Assembly: GCA_937942965.1 (NCBI GenBank)
Contig: CALDGN010000389.1
Coordinates: 1 to 19,797 of the forward strand
Source of the DNA: an uncultured Acidimicrobiales bacterium
GTDB taxonomy: Bacteria > Actinomycetota > Acidimicrobiia > Acidimicrobiales > UBA10347
DNA: 19,797 nucleotides
Direction: 5' to 3'
Notes under the pieces: model-generated
What the model was told of the DNA's origin: nothing
The model's database searches: none
What the model saw: only the letters and a program-made list of their open reading frames with translations
Translations under genes and position numbers: made by a program
Shown: in pieces, positions 1 to 7,599 of the stretch
Position numbering within the stretch: the stretch's first letter is position 1
Layout of the letters: each line of letters begins with the position of its first letter

Positions 1-224
1 GTGACATCGAAGTCGGTGATCGCGCCCTTGCGCAGCGGGCGCACGGCAACGATGTATTGCGGCGTGCGGCCGATCATTTCCCAGGCCTGATGGCCCATGG
101 CGAGTACTTCGCCGTTGTTCTGGTTGAGCGCGATTACAGACGGCTCGTTGAGAACGATGCCTTTTCCCTTGGCGTAGACGAGGGTGTTCGCCGTACCGAG
201 GTCGATCGCGAGGTCGCGTGCCAG
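1..224 (-). CDS. mreB: Rod shape-determining protein MreB (N-terminal part, cut by window edge)
   Basis: Actin-like cytoskeletal ATPase that organises lateral cell-wall synthesis at the inner face of the membrane. Only the first 74 codons are visible; the rest lies beyond position 1. The N-terminus reads ARDLAIDLGTANTLVY, the phosphate-1 nucleotide loop of the MreB family, followed by GIVLNEPSVIAL and later RPLRKGAITDFDV, all typical of MreB. The start is odd. The frame is closed by TGA eight codons upstream and has no ATG, GTG or TTG before the conserved motif. A CTG at 224-222 has a GGAG at 234-231 with a 6-nt spacer, and gives the usual M-A-R-D-L start. The next in-frame ATG is about 40 codons in and would delete the nucleotide loop. 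The upstream small gene stops 2 nt before the CTG, so translation is probably coupled. Identity is near certain; the CTG start is an inference. Confidence 0.93.
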   Translation of the reverse strand, partial: MARDLAIDLGTANTLVYAKGKGIVLNEPSVIALNQNNGEVLAMGHQAWEMIGRTPQYIVAVRPLRKGAITDFDV

Positions 225-226
225 AA

Positions 227-433
227 CTAGCTCCGGACGCTCCGGTCATCGACGCCCGACTGCCAACCCGTTTGGCGCTGATCGCGCAACATGGGGGCGA
301 CAGCTCGGAGGTCGTCCGGTACGCGCTGGAGTCCGAAGTCGGATCCCTGGCGCCACCGGTTGCCAAGCCAAAGCGCCGTTGAACCAATCACGAAGACGGC
401 CACGGGGATGGCAAGAAAGACGAGGGGTGACAT
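227..433 (-). CDS. Small single-pass membrane protein of unknown function
   Basis: A 68-residue protein starting with ATG at 433. Residues about 3-27 are one strongly hydrophobic segment (LVFLAIPVAVFVIGSTALWL), followed by a charged soluble tail of about 40 residues with repeated Arg and Asp. I do not recognise a family. It begins 14 nt after the moaE stop and its TAG lies 2 nt before the mreB start, so it is sandwiched in one transcript with both. A weak GAGG lies about 10 nt upstream of the ATG. The tight spacing and the membrane segment argue that it is a real gene rather than a shadow. A link to MreB or the cell envelope would be guilt by association only. Confidence 0.6.
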   Translation of the reverse strand: MSPLVFLAIPVAVFVIGSTALWLGNRWRQGSDFGLQRVPDDLRAVAPMLRDQRQTGWQSGVDDRSVRS

Positions 434-446
434 GTGCGAGGGAGCC

Positions 447-977
447 TCAGTTGTCCGCGGACGGGGCGTCAGGGACTGTAACGGAACCATCGGGGCCCAC
501 CGACACTTCTGCAAGATCCTCGACTTCGAGGATGTGCTGTGCCTCGAGGCCCCAGCTCTCGCCTTGCTCCCAACGCTCGCGCTTCCAGATGGGAATTGTG
601 GCCTTGAGCGCGTCGATGCAGAAGCGGGCTGCGGCAAACGCTTCGGGACGATGCGGCGACGAAGCGACGACAACAACGGCGCTATCGCCGACGACGAGTT
701 CGCCGACCCGGTGGATCATGACGAGGCGTCCGACGGCCGGCCAGCGACGGCGAGCTTCGGCGGCGAGTGCGGCAAGGCGCGGGGCAACTTGGGCTTCGTA
801 GGCCTCGTACTCGAGGCGATCGACGGCCTCGCGGTCGCCGCTGTGATCGCGAGCGACCCCGGAGAACAGCACGACGGCGCCGCAGTCCGGGCGATGTGCC
901 CAATCGAGCGCAGCTTCGACGGGAAGCGGTTGATCGGAGATTCCGACCCAGTCGTCGCCTGATGCGGGTTCTTGCAC
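447..977 (-). CDS. moaE: Molybdopterin synthase catalytic (large) subunit MoaE
   Basis: MoaE pairs with thiocarboxylated MoaD in the cytosol to insert the dithiolene sulfurs into precursor Z (cPMP), giving molybdopterin for the molybdenum cofactor. The 176-residue product shows the family signatures in order: GAVVLFSGVARDHS (33-46), LEYEAYEAQV (55-64), IHRVGELVVGD (88-98), SPHRPEAF (107-114) and ALKATIPIWKRE (123-134). The last contains the two lysines (K125, K132) that correspond to the active-site lysines of the family. Family members are about 150 residues; the extra length is an acidic C-terminal tail. I chose GTG at 977 because no better start lies closer and a TACGAT -10-like box sits 6 nt upstream with no Shine-Dalgarno, suggesting a leaderless mRNA. 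No moaD or other moa gene is in the window. Confidence 0.92.
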   Translation of the reverse strand: MQEPASGDDWVGISDQPLPVEAALDWAHRPDCGAVVLFSGVARDHSGDREAVDRLEYEAYEAQVAPRLAALAAEARRRWPAVGRLVMIHRVGELVVGDSAVVVVASSPHRPEAFAAARFCIDALKATIPIWKRERWEQGESWGLEAQHILEVEDLAEVSVGPDGSVTVPDAPSADN

Positions 978-983
978 AACAGC

Positions 984-989
984 ATCGTA
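984..989 (-). promoter_or_regulatory. -10-like box for leaderless moaE transcript
   Basis: On the minus strand the hexamer TACGAT (consensus TANNNT) ends 6 nt before the moaE GTG start, so the expected transcription start falls on or next to the start codon. No Shine-Dalgarno and no convincing -35 are visible. The same hexamer stands at the same place before the DUF2342 gene. It lies in the 82-bp divergent gap between moaE and the HtrA-like gene. Confidence 0.4.
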
Positions 990-1059
990 TTCGGTCGAAC
1001 GACGGGGCCTCGTGCCAAGCCGGATCAGGCCGCGATCAAGAATGCAAGGACCACCAGTA

Positions 1060-2391
1060 GTGTCTCTGGCCGTGACCGGGTTTGACGATGATGAGGACGG
1101 GCCGGACGAGTTCCGTCCCGTGCCGCATCCCGACGATCGTCTGTGGCGCCACCCGTCTGAGATCGCAGCAGAGATGGCAGCTCGCGCCGCGGCCGACTCG
1201 GCAGCCGTTCCCGCTGAACCCGCACTCGCGCCCGCAACGCTCGAAGTTCCCTCGGTCGGCCCCCTCGTGGCCGCCGAACGCTCCCGGCAGCGACTGCACC
1301 GGGGCCTCTTCGTCACTGCGATCGCGGTTGCAGTCGGCGCATCGGCTCTCGCCGCCGGTGTCCTCACCGCCCGCTCGGGCGACGAAGGCGCCTCGCAGTT
1401 CGATCTGCTCGGGTCCGACCAGACGATCGCCGTCTCCGTCTCGACCGAGGACGATGGCGCCGACGGCTCGGCGATCGACAGCGCAAGCGGCGATCGCAGC
1501 ACCCGCGGTGCGGTAAGCCCGGTCGCGGCGATCACCGACGGGCGCGATAACAACGAACTCGCCGACCGTCTGCACGCCACACTCGCACCGTCACTCCCCC
1601 GAGTCCAGGCCGCAACCGCCCAGGGCATGCGCGAGGGCAGCGGACTGTTCGTCTCGGACAGTGGGCTGATCGTTACCAGCGCGGGCCTTGTGGCCGACTC
1701 GGACTACTTGCTCGCCTGGACCGACGACGGTCGTCGCTGGCACGCCGATCTCGTCGCCGTCGACTGGTTCAGCGACGTCGCCATCCTGCAAGTCGAAGCC
1801 GCCTCGACGCCCGCAGACTTCGCCGACGACGCCGAGCTTTGGTCCGGCCAGTTCGCGCTCGCCATTGACCACGAAGGTCGCTCGATGCAGCTCGGCGAGG
1901 TCGCCTCGGTTTCTGCGAGCGCTCCGTGGACCGAGCCGGGTGACCAATCGAGCCGGGTGAGCATCGGTGCTCCCGCACTGCCTGGTTCCGCGGTTGTCGA
2001 CGACGCCGGTCGAGTCATCGGCATGGTCAACCAGTCGCCCAATAGCGCAACCGGCCTCCACGCAACCCCCGCTTGGATGGTCGAGCGGGTCATCGCTGAG
2101 CTGCTCGCTGACGGTGTCGCTGATCATCCGTGGCTCGGGATCCAAGCCCAGCTCGACGCCAGTGGCACCCAGGCCCGAGTCGTCGCCGTGGTCGACGGCT
2201 CCCCTGCCGACCTGGCTGGACTGCGCGCTGGTGACCTCGTCGACTCGATCGATGGCGAGTCCATCGGTGCGTCCATGTCGCTCTGGACGCTCGTGCAGAT
2301 GCATCAGCCCGGCGACCGCATTGCGCTTGCGGTCACCCGCAACGGCGAACGTCGTCTCGTGTGGGCGACGCTCAAGCCGCTCGACGGCTAG
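1060..2391 (+). CDS. Membrane-anchored HtrA/trypsin-like PDZ protein with degenerate active site
   Basis: A 443-residue protein starting at GTG 1060, which has AAGGA 9 nt upstream (an in-frame ATG at 1012 has no such support). Order: acidic cytosolic N-terminus with the motif LWRHPSE (about 28-34), one membrane span about 82-104, an Asp/Ser-rich linker, a trypsin-like fold about 170-345, and a C-terminal PDZ domain about 358-439 (WLGIQAQ, GSPADLAGLRAGD). By alignment with HtrA/DegP, the catalytic His of TNxHVV is Gly209 (VTSAGLV) and the catalytic Ser of GNSGGP falls on Pro308 (ALPGSAVV). Only the Asp (DWFSDVAIL, D239) remains. The fold landmarks GSGLFVSDSGLIVT and GRVIGMVN are intact, so this is probably a pseudoprotease acting as a binding or sensing protein outside the membrane. 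It stands alone and is followed by a terminator. Confidence 0.85.
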   Translation: MSLAVTGFDDDEDGPDEFRPVPHPDDRLWRHPSEIAAEMAARAAADSAAVPAEPALAPATLEVPSVGPLVAAERSRQRLHRGLFVTAIAVAVGASALAAGVLTARSGDEGASQFDLLGSDQTIAVSVSTEDDGADGSAIDSASGDRSTRGAVSPVAAITDGRDNNELADRLHATLAPSLPRVQAATAQGMREGSGLFVSDSGLIVTSAGLVADSDYLLAWTDDGRRWHADLVAVDWFSDVAILQVEAASTPADFADDAELWSGQFALAIDHEGRSMQLGEVASVSASAPWTEPGDQSSRVSIGAPALPGSAVVDDAGRVIGMVNQSPNSATGLHATPAWMVERVIAELLADGVADHPWLGIQAQLDASGTQARVVAVVDGSPADLAGLRAGDLVDSIDGESIGASMSLWTLVQMHQPGDRIALAVTRNGERRLVWATLKPLDG

Positions 2392-2433
2392 ATCCTCTGC
2401 CGTCACCACCCACGGGTAGATCGACTCAGCCCG

Positions 2434-2455
2434 TTGAGCCCTCTGGCTCAATTTT
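2434..2455 (+). terminator. Rho-independent terminator after the HtrA-like gene
   Basis: A perfect 7-bp stem TTGAGCC / GGCTCAA with a CTCT loop is followed directly by TTTT. It lies 42 nt past the HtrA-like stop codon and 27 nt before the kinase start. It therefore separates the two plus-strand genes, and the kinase would need its own promoter very close by. The T tract is short, which fits a high-GC genome. Confidence 0.7.
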
Positions 2456-2481
2456 GAGAGCAGAACGCCGATGGCTCTGCC

Positions 2482-5130
2482 GTGGCGAACGCACCCGATC
2501 CTGCACCGAACCTTGCAGCGATTGATGCCGCGGTGCCTGCCGGACTGCTGCGGCTCGCCCAGTCGCTGAACACGGCCCTCGACCAGGACGACATCTTCGC
2601 TGCGGTGCATCAGGAACTCGCCAGCATCGTCGCGGCCGACGGAGCGCTAGTGGCCATCGCCGAGGACGACCCTTCGTGGGTTCAGACGCTGGCAGTCGAT
2701 CACAACTATCGGTCCGGCGGCGTCGAGCGCATGGAGCTACCGCCTGAAGGGCTCATCGCCGCCACGATGGAACGCCGCTCGACGATGGCGTTGCACGAGT
2801 GCGATGACGACCCGCTCGGCGCAGTCCTGGCCGTCATCGGGATGCACAGCGCATGCTGCATTCCGCTCACCCATGACGACAATGTCTACGGCTACTTCCT
2901 TGCGACCTCAAAGACCCCCGAGTGGTTCGACGAAGAGCGCCAAACGCGACTCGAACAGGCCGCGTCGCTCATGGCAGGCGCCATCGACCGAGTCCGCCTC
3001 GTGCAGACGGCGAGGGCTCGGGTGCGTGAGATCGAGCACCTTCACCGCATCGCGGAACGGCTCGGACGTGTCGCCCCGTTTCAAGAACTTCTCGCCGACG
3101 TCAGCGGCCCGATTAGTGAGCTGCTGTTCGCAGGCATGTTGCGCATCGGGCTCACCGGTGAAACCAGCAACGACTTCCATCTCGTCTACGACTGGTCGGT
3201 GGAGCAACGACGCCCGTACACCGACGTCACCGTGCACCTGTCCGACCTGCACCCGGTTGTGCAGGTCATCCGAAGCGGTGAGCCGCTGACGATCCCGTTT
3301 GCGTCAACGACTGGCGACCAGTCCGGCGAGCTTGGCTGGCTTGCAGGGCGCGGCGCCGATCACATCACCGTCCATCCGCTGAATGCCCGCGACCGCACCG
3401 TCGGCGTGGTCATGATCGGCACGCACCGGGGCGCTCGGCCGTTCACCGCACCTCAGGTGGATCTTGCCGCGACCGTCTCTCGAATGATGGCCCAATGCAT
3501 CGATAACGCCCAGCTGTTCGCGGCTCAAGAAGCTTCGGTCGCTGCGGCCAACGAAGCCAGCCGAGCTAAGAGCGAGTTCGTCGCCAACATGAGTCACGAG
3601 CTCCGCACGCCGATGAACGGTGTGATCGGCATGACCTCGTTGCTGCAGCAGACGGTGCTCGATGCCGAGCAAACCGAGTTCGTCAGCACGATCCGTTCGA
3701 GCGGCGATGCGCTGCTTTCGGTGATCAACGAGATCCTCGACTTCTCCAAGATCGAGGCCGGCAAGCTCGAGCTCGAAGACTGCGACTTCGACCTGATCGG
3801 TTGCATCGAAGAATCACTTGACGTCGTCGCGCCGATGACCACCGCCAAGCGTCTCGAACTCGCCTATTCGATCGACGGGCCGATCCCCACGCGACTGGTC
3901 GGCGATGTCACCCGACTCCGGCAGATCCTCAATAACTTGCTCGGCAACGCGACCAAGTTCACCGAAGACGGCGAGATCATCGTCGCCGCGATCGGGACCG
4001 TCACCGACGAGAAGATGCCGAACGGGTTGCCCCGGGTGGATGTTCGGGTGAGCGTCCGCGACAGCGGTATCGGCATCCCCGAAGACCGCCTCGACTCGCT
4101 GTTCGAATCGTTCACACAGGTCGATGCGTCGACCACCCGCAAGTACGGCGGCACCGGCCTCGGCCTCACGATCAGCCATCAGCTTGCCGACTTGATGGGC
4201 GGCGAGCTCACGGTCGAAAGCACCTTCGGTAACGGCTCGACGTTTCACATCGACGTGCCGTTTGGGCTTGCGCCGGATCAGTCGACACGCCGATGCGAGC
4301 AACCCAGCGCGACCCTCGACGGGCTCCGGGTTCTCGTGGTGGACGACAACGAGACGAATCGTCGGATCCTCGACAAACAACTCACCGCATGGGGCATGCA
4401 GCCGACGATCGCCGTCGACGGGTTCGATGCCCAACGCAAACTCGAAGCTGGTGCTGTCTTCGACCTCGCCGTGCTCGACCTCCAGATGCCAGGGATGGAC
4501 GGCCGCGAGCTCGCTCGCTGGATACGCGACCACGAGCCGAACGCTGCGATTCCCATGGTCTTGTTGAGCTCGCTTGGTGTCCGTGAGCGTCATGCTGACG
4601 TTGGGCTCTTCAGTGAGCACTTGTTGAAGCCGATCAAGCCTCAGGCGCTGTTCGACGCACTCCAGCAGACACTCGGAGCGCCTCAGCCAAGTGCACCCAA
4701 AGCCGCGGCACCGACGTCGCCGGACCTTGGCGACGAGTTCCCGCTCCGCATCCTTCTGGTCGAGGACAACCTGGTGAACCAGAAGGTCGCCAGCCACATG
4801 CTGGCCAAACTCGGCTATGTCTGCGACGTCGCCGCCGATGGGCTCGAAGCCGTCGAGAGCGCGCAACGCCAGGACTACGACGTCGTCTTCATGGACATCC
4901 AGATGCCTCGGCTCGACGGGTTCGCGGCCACAGAACGGATTCGCGCTGAGCTACCGGCCGAACGACAACCGCACATCGTCGCCATGACCGCCAATGTGCT
5001 CGACGAAGACCGGCGTGCGTGCCTTGACGCAGGCATGGATGACTTCGTCGCCAAACCCGTGCGGCTCGAAGCGCTCGTCGAAGCGATCGAACGACTTTGC
5101 GATGCGTCGCCTGTCGGGGCGCGGGGCTAA
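2482..5130 (+). CDS. Soluble hybrid sensor histidine kinase / response regulator (GAF-GAF-HisKA-HATPase-REC-REC)
   Basis: An 882-residue cytosolic signalling protein with no membrane segment. Order: GAF-like domain about 30-175, second GAF-like domain about 195-345, short coiled coil (AANEASRAKSEF), HisKA with phospho-accepting H372 (SHELRTPMNG), HATPase with N box 484-489, G1 DSGIG (527-531) and G2 GGTGLG (556-561). REC1 follows (acidic pair D621-D622, phospho-acceptor D666, K716), then a Pro/Ala linker and REC2 (E761-D762, D805 in FMDIQMP, T836, K858). All catalytic residues are present in the kinase and both receivers. There is no Hpt or output domain and no response regulator gene beside it, so the partner and the input are unknown; GAF domains often bind small ligands or chromophores. 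The GTG start at 2482 lacks a clear Shine-Dalgarno; an ATG at 2471 is out of frame. Confidence 0.92.
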   Translation: MANAPDPAPNLAAIDAAVPAGLLRLAQSLNTALDQDDIFAAVHQELASIVAADGALVAIAEDDPSWVQTLAVDHNYRSGGVERMELPPEGLIAATMERRSTMALHECDDDPLGAVLAVIGMHSACCIPLTHDDNVYGYFLATSKTPEWFDEERQTRLEQAASLMAGAIDRVRLVQTARARVREIEHLHRIAERLGRVAPFQELLADVSGPISELLFAGMLRIGLTGETSNDFHLVYDWSVEQRRPYTDVTVHLSDLHPVVQVIRSGEPLTIPFASTTGDQSGELGWLAGRGADHITVHPLNARDRTVGVVMIGTHRGARPFTAPQVDLAATVSRMMAQCIDNAQLFAAQEASVAAANEASRAKSEFVANMSHELRTPMNGVIGMTSLLQQTVLDAEQTEFVSTIRSSGDALLSVINEILDFSKIEAGKLELEDCDFDLIGCIEESLDVVAPMTTAKRLELAYSIDGPIPTRLVGDVTRLRQILNNLLGNATKFTEDGEIIVAAIGTVTDEKMPNGLPRVDVRVSVRDSGIGIPEDRLDSLFESFTQVDASTTRKYGGTGLGLTISHQLADLMGGELTVESTFGNGSTFHIDVPFGLAPDQSTRRCEQPSATLDGLRVLVVDDNETNRRILDKQLTAWGMQPTIAVDGFDAQRKLEAGAVFDLAVLDLQMPGMDGRELARWIRDHEPNAAIPMVLLSSLGVRERHADVGLFSEHLLKPIKPQALFDALQQTLGAPQPSAPKAAAPTSPDLGDEFPLRILLVEDNLVNQKVASHMLAKLGYVCDVAADGLEAVESAQRQDYDVVFMDIQMPRLDGFAATERIRAELPAERQPHIVAMTANVLDEDRRACLDAGMDDFVAKPVRLEALVEAIERLCDASPVGARG

Positions 5131-5136
5131 CCGGCG

Positions 5137-5164
5137 GCTCAGCTAGCGCCAGCGGCGGCTGAGC
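5137..5164. terminator. Inverted repeat at convergent gene ends (possible bidirectional terminator)
   Basis: GCTCAGC at 5137-5143 is the exact reverse complement of GCTGAGC at 5158-5164, with a 14-nt loop. The kinase and the SDR-like gene converge here with only 12 nt between their stop codons, and the repeat overlaps the last codons of the SDR-like gene. There is no T tract, so the terminator role is only inferred. Confidence 0.3.
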
Positions 5165-6159
5165 ATGCGCACGCCGAGGCCGATCGCGCCCAGCCCCACC
5201 GACGCACCGCCGAGCGCGAGCTGTTGGCGCTGCTTGGCATTGATCATTGCCCACGGCCGGGCGTCGTAACCCTCGACATAGGCCTCGACGTTTGAGTACG
5301 ACGGCTCCCAACCCAGGTCGCGCAACCGGTCGTTAGCGACAACCCACGGGTCGGTCGCGTACGGCATGATCCCCGGCGGGATCGCGACGATGCCCTTGTC
5401 CCAGCTGAAGCGGACGATCTCGTCGGCGAGGGCTGCGGGGATGCGAAGACGAGGAGCGCGACCCGACAAGGTGCGGACTTCGTCGGCGCGAACCCATCCG
5501 TCAGGGGCGACGTTGAACACGCCATCGGCGGACTTCTGCACCGTGAGGACGACCGCGTCTGCGAGATCATCGAGGTGGAGGAACTGCAGGTCAGGGTCGC
5601 TGTCGCTGCTCAGCGCTGCGGCGAGCTGCAGACTGCGAGCGACCCAGCTGCTTCCGCCCTTGGCGACGGCGGTCGATGGCCGCAGCACGACGAGCTTGCC
5701 GCCCGTTGCGCCTTGCCAGTCGCGACCCAGTCGTTCGATCGTGACCTTGCTCTCGGCAAAGGCAAGCGATCCTGGCTGCACCGGTGCGTGCTCGGTCAAC
5801 GGGATCGGATTCTCGGCGCGGGCGCCGTAAACCATCGCGCTCGACAGCAAGACACACTGGCCAACCTCGGCCCGAGCGGCCCCCTCGAAGACCAGGCGGG
5901 CTGCTCGTGTGTCATGGCTCGATGCGTCGACGAACTCGTTCCGCCCATACGCAGACGCCAGGTGAACCAGCGCATCGGCGCCGTCGAAGATCGCATCGAG
6001 GTCGAGCGAGCGAACATCGCCGAGGTGATGCCCAGCGAAGCCCTCGACCGGTTTGCCGACGCGATCGATGCCGACGACCTGGCATGACTCGTCGTCCATC
6101 AGGCGTTGCGCGACCCGAGATCCCACGGACCCTGCGACTCCAGTCACGACTACACGCAT
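5143..6159 (-). CDS. NAD(P)-dependent epimerase/dehydratase-like SDR protein
   Basis: A 338-residue extended-SDR protein. The Rossmann loop TGVAGSVGSRV (6-16) is the TGxxGxxG dinucleotide-binding motif, followed by an acidic VVGIDR strand end, DVRSLD (48-53) and ADALVHLAS (61-69). It also has LLSSAMVYG (104-112) and LRPSTAV (159-165). The usual YxxxK catalytic pair reads F134-A-E-S-K138: the lysine is kept but the tyrosine is phenylalanine. It may therefore be a binding or regulatory SDR rather than a normal epimerase. The C-terminus (about 313-333) is Gly/Leu-rich and could be a weak membrane anchor. I took ATG at 6159 because GAGGAG lies 5 nt upstream and the Rossmann motif begins at once. 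A longer reading to 6285 would run into the divergent gene. Substrate unknown. Confidence 0.83.
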   Translation of the reverse strand: MRVVVTGVAGSVGSRVAQRLMDDESCQVVGIDRVGKPVEGFAGHHLGDVRSLDLDAIFDGADALVHLASAYGRNEFVDASSHDTRAARLVFEGAARAEVGQCVLLSSAMVYGARAENPIPLTEHAPVQPGSLAFAESKVTIERLGRDWQGATGGKLVVLRPSTAVAKGGSSWVARSLQLAAALSSDSDPDLQFLHLDDLADAVVLTVQKSADGVFNVAPDGWVRADEVRTLSGRAPRLRIPAALADEIVRFSWDKGIVAIPPGIMPYATDPWVVANDRLRDLGWEPSYSNVEAYVEGYDARPWAMINAKQRQQLALGGASVGLGAIGLGVRMLSRRWR

Positions 6160-6216
6160 CGAGGCTCCTCGACCTAGGACAACCCGGACCGCCGAACGAT
6201 CGCGGGGACGCAAGCG

Positions 6217-6222
6217 TACGAT
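6217..6222 (+). promoter_or_regulatory. -10-like box for leaderless DUF2342 transcript
   Basis: TACGAT ends 7 nt before the ATG at 6230, with no Shine-Dalgarno. The predicted transcription start coincides with that ATG and excludes the slightly upstream ATG at 6221, which overlaps the box. No clear -35 is visible. Confidence 0.4.
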
Positions 6223-6229
6223 GCGTTTG

Positions 6230-7513
6230 ATGAGTGACGACAGCGGCAACGGCGGCAATCCGTTCGGCGGCTTCCCGTTCGGCAATCTCGGCGACCTCTC
6301 GGGCCTGTTCGGCGGCGCCGGTGGCGACCCCTGGGCGAGCGCCCGTCAGATCGCGGCTTCGGTCGCTTCGGGCGGCGAAACCGAGGCGAATGTTGACCCG
6401 GCTGAGCGCATCGCGTTCGAGCAGTTGGCGCGTGTCGCCGAGCTGCAGGTCGCAGCTGCAACCGGGCTTCCCGTGGCCGAAGGAACGCCCCCTCTGATCC
6501 GTCCTGCGACCCGTCACGAGTGGGCCCAGGCCACGCTTGACGCTTGGCGGCCGCTGCTCGAAGCAATGGGCGAATCGTTGACCCAGGGCATGTCGGCCGA
6601 CACCGACGCACTCGCCGAGCAAGGCATGGACCCCGCCGCGCTCGGACTCGGCGCTGACTTCATGGCCCAGATCATGAAGATGATGGGCCCAATGATGCTG
6701 TCGATGACGGCCGGCTCGATGGTCGGCCATCTCGCTCGCACCAACCTCGGCTCCTACGACCTGCCGCTCCCCCGTCCTGAGACACGCGAACTGCTCGTGG
6801 TCCACGCCAACATCGAGGCCTTCACCGACGAATGGTCCGTGCCGACCGACGACATGCGGCTCTGGATCTGCCTGCACGAGTACCTGCACCACACGGTGCT
6901 GCGCCTGCCGCACGTCCGCGATCGCATCGACGAGCTGACCCGCAACTACGTGGCGGCCTTCGAATCGAATCCGTCTGCGTTGACCGATCAGCTGGGCGGC
7001 GGCTTCGACCTGAACAACCCCGAATCGATGGGTTCGCTCGAGAACCTGATGGGCGACCCCGAGGCGCTCATGGGCGTCGTCCAGAGCGACCGTCAGCGAG
7101 CGATGCTCCCCGAGATCTCTGCCGTCATGGCTGCGATCGTCGGCTGGGTCGATCACATGATGGACCGCATCGGCGGCCAGCTCATCGGCAGCTACCAGAT
7201 GCTCTCCGAAGCCCTCCGTCGCCGACGGGTGACCGCCGATCCGACCGACCGCTTTCTGGAGCGCATGATCGGTCTCGAGCTCGACCAGGCGTGTTACGAC
7301 CGAGGCCGCGAGTTCGTCGACGGCGTCGTGGCCCGTGCCGGCGAAGACGCGCTGGTCAACCTGTGGTCGGCCGGCGAGAACCTGCCGACACCGAACGACA
7401 TCGTTGCGCCCGGCCTGTGGCTCGCCCGCATCGGCGTCGAGGCCACCGAGCTTGACCTCGGCGACCTTGGCGACTTCGACCTCGGATCGCTGGACAGCAC
7501 CGAAGAGGAATAA
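6230..7513 (+). CDS. Zinc-dependent metalloprotease-like protein, DUF2342 family
   Basis: A 427-residue protein of the actinobacterial DUF2342 family, annotated elsewhere as a putative hydrolase or coenzyme F420-associated protein; the true role is unsettled. Seen here: a Gly/Phe-rich N-terminus (NPFGGFPFGNL), a Met-rich helix (about 144-163), then the zinc motif H216-E-x-x-H220-H221 in WICLHEYLHHTVL. After it come GWVDHMMD (about 305-312), a possible further ligand region, and an acidic C-terminus. Two nearby ATGs exist, 6221 and 6230. I chose 6230 because a TACGAT box sits 7 nt before it and no Shine-Dalgarno favours either. It is divergent from the SDR-like gene with about 70 bp between them. 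No F420 biosynthesis gene is nearby to support that link. Confidence 0.85.
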   Translation: MSDDSGNGGNPFGGFPFGNLGDLSGLFGGAGGDPWASARQIAASVASGGETEANVDPAERIAFEQLARVAELQVAAATGLPVAEGTPPLIRPATRHEWAQATLDAWRPLLEAMGESLTQGMSADTDALAEQGMDPAALGLGADFMAQIMKMMGPMMLSMTAGSMVGHLARTNLGSYDLPLPRPETRELLVVHANIEAFTDEWSVPTDDMRLWICLHEYLHHTVLRLPHVRDRIDELTRNYVAAFESNPSALTDQLGGGFDLNNPESMGSLENLMGDPEALMGVVQSDRQRAMLPEISAVMAAIVGWVDHMMDRIGGQLIGSYQMLSEALRRRRVTADPTDRFLERMIGLELDQACYDRGREFVDGVVARAGEDALVNLWSAGENLPTPNDIVAPGLWLARIGVEATELDLGDLGDFDLGSLDSTEEE

Positions 7514-7515
7514 CC

Positions 7516-7536
7516 CTCACCCCCGCACCCGGTGAG
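7516..7536. terminator. Hairpin between convergent DUF2342 and MFS genes
   Basis: CTCACC (7516-7521) and GGTGAG (7531-7536) form a 6-bp stem with a 9-nt loop, starting 3 nt after the DUF2342 stop codon. No T tract follows, so termination is only suggested by position in the 86-bp convergent gap. Confidence 0.3.
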
Positions 7537-7599
7537 CGCGAGTTTCGCCGCGAATGTCGCCGACGGGGTCGCAGCCAAAACGTTGCACTGCGAGAAGTG

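Noticed and set aside
972..993. TTGCAC plus TATTCG as a promoter for the HtrA-like gene
   Set aside because: The spacing is only about 10 nt, too short for a -35/-10 pair.
978..1628. In-frame N-terminal extension of the moaE reading frame to 1628
   Set aside because: It is low-complexity Ser/Ala/Arg sequence antisense to the HtrA-like gene, with no MoaE similarity; the GTG at 977 gives a normal family length.
3814..4866. 350-codon open frame on the minus strand inside the hybrid kinase gene
   Set aside because: The kinase frame has complete catalytic motifs throughout this span; the antisense frame shows no domain.
5912..7156. 414-codon minus-strand frame across the SDR/DUF2342 divergent gap
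   Set aside because: It is antisense to the DUF2342 gene and overlaps the SDR gene in another frame; both real genes have diagnostic motifs and the long frame has none.
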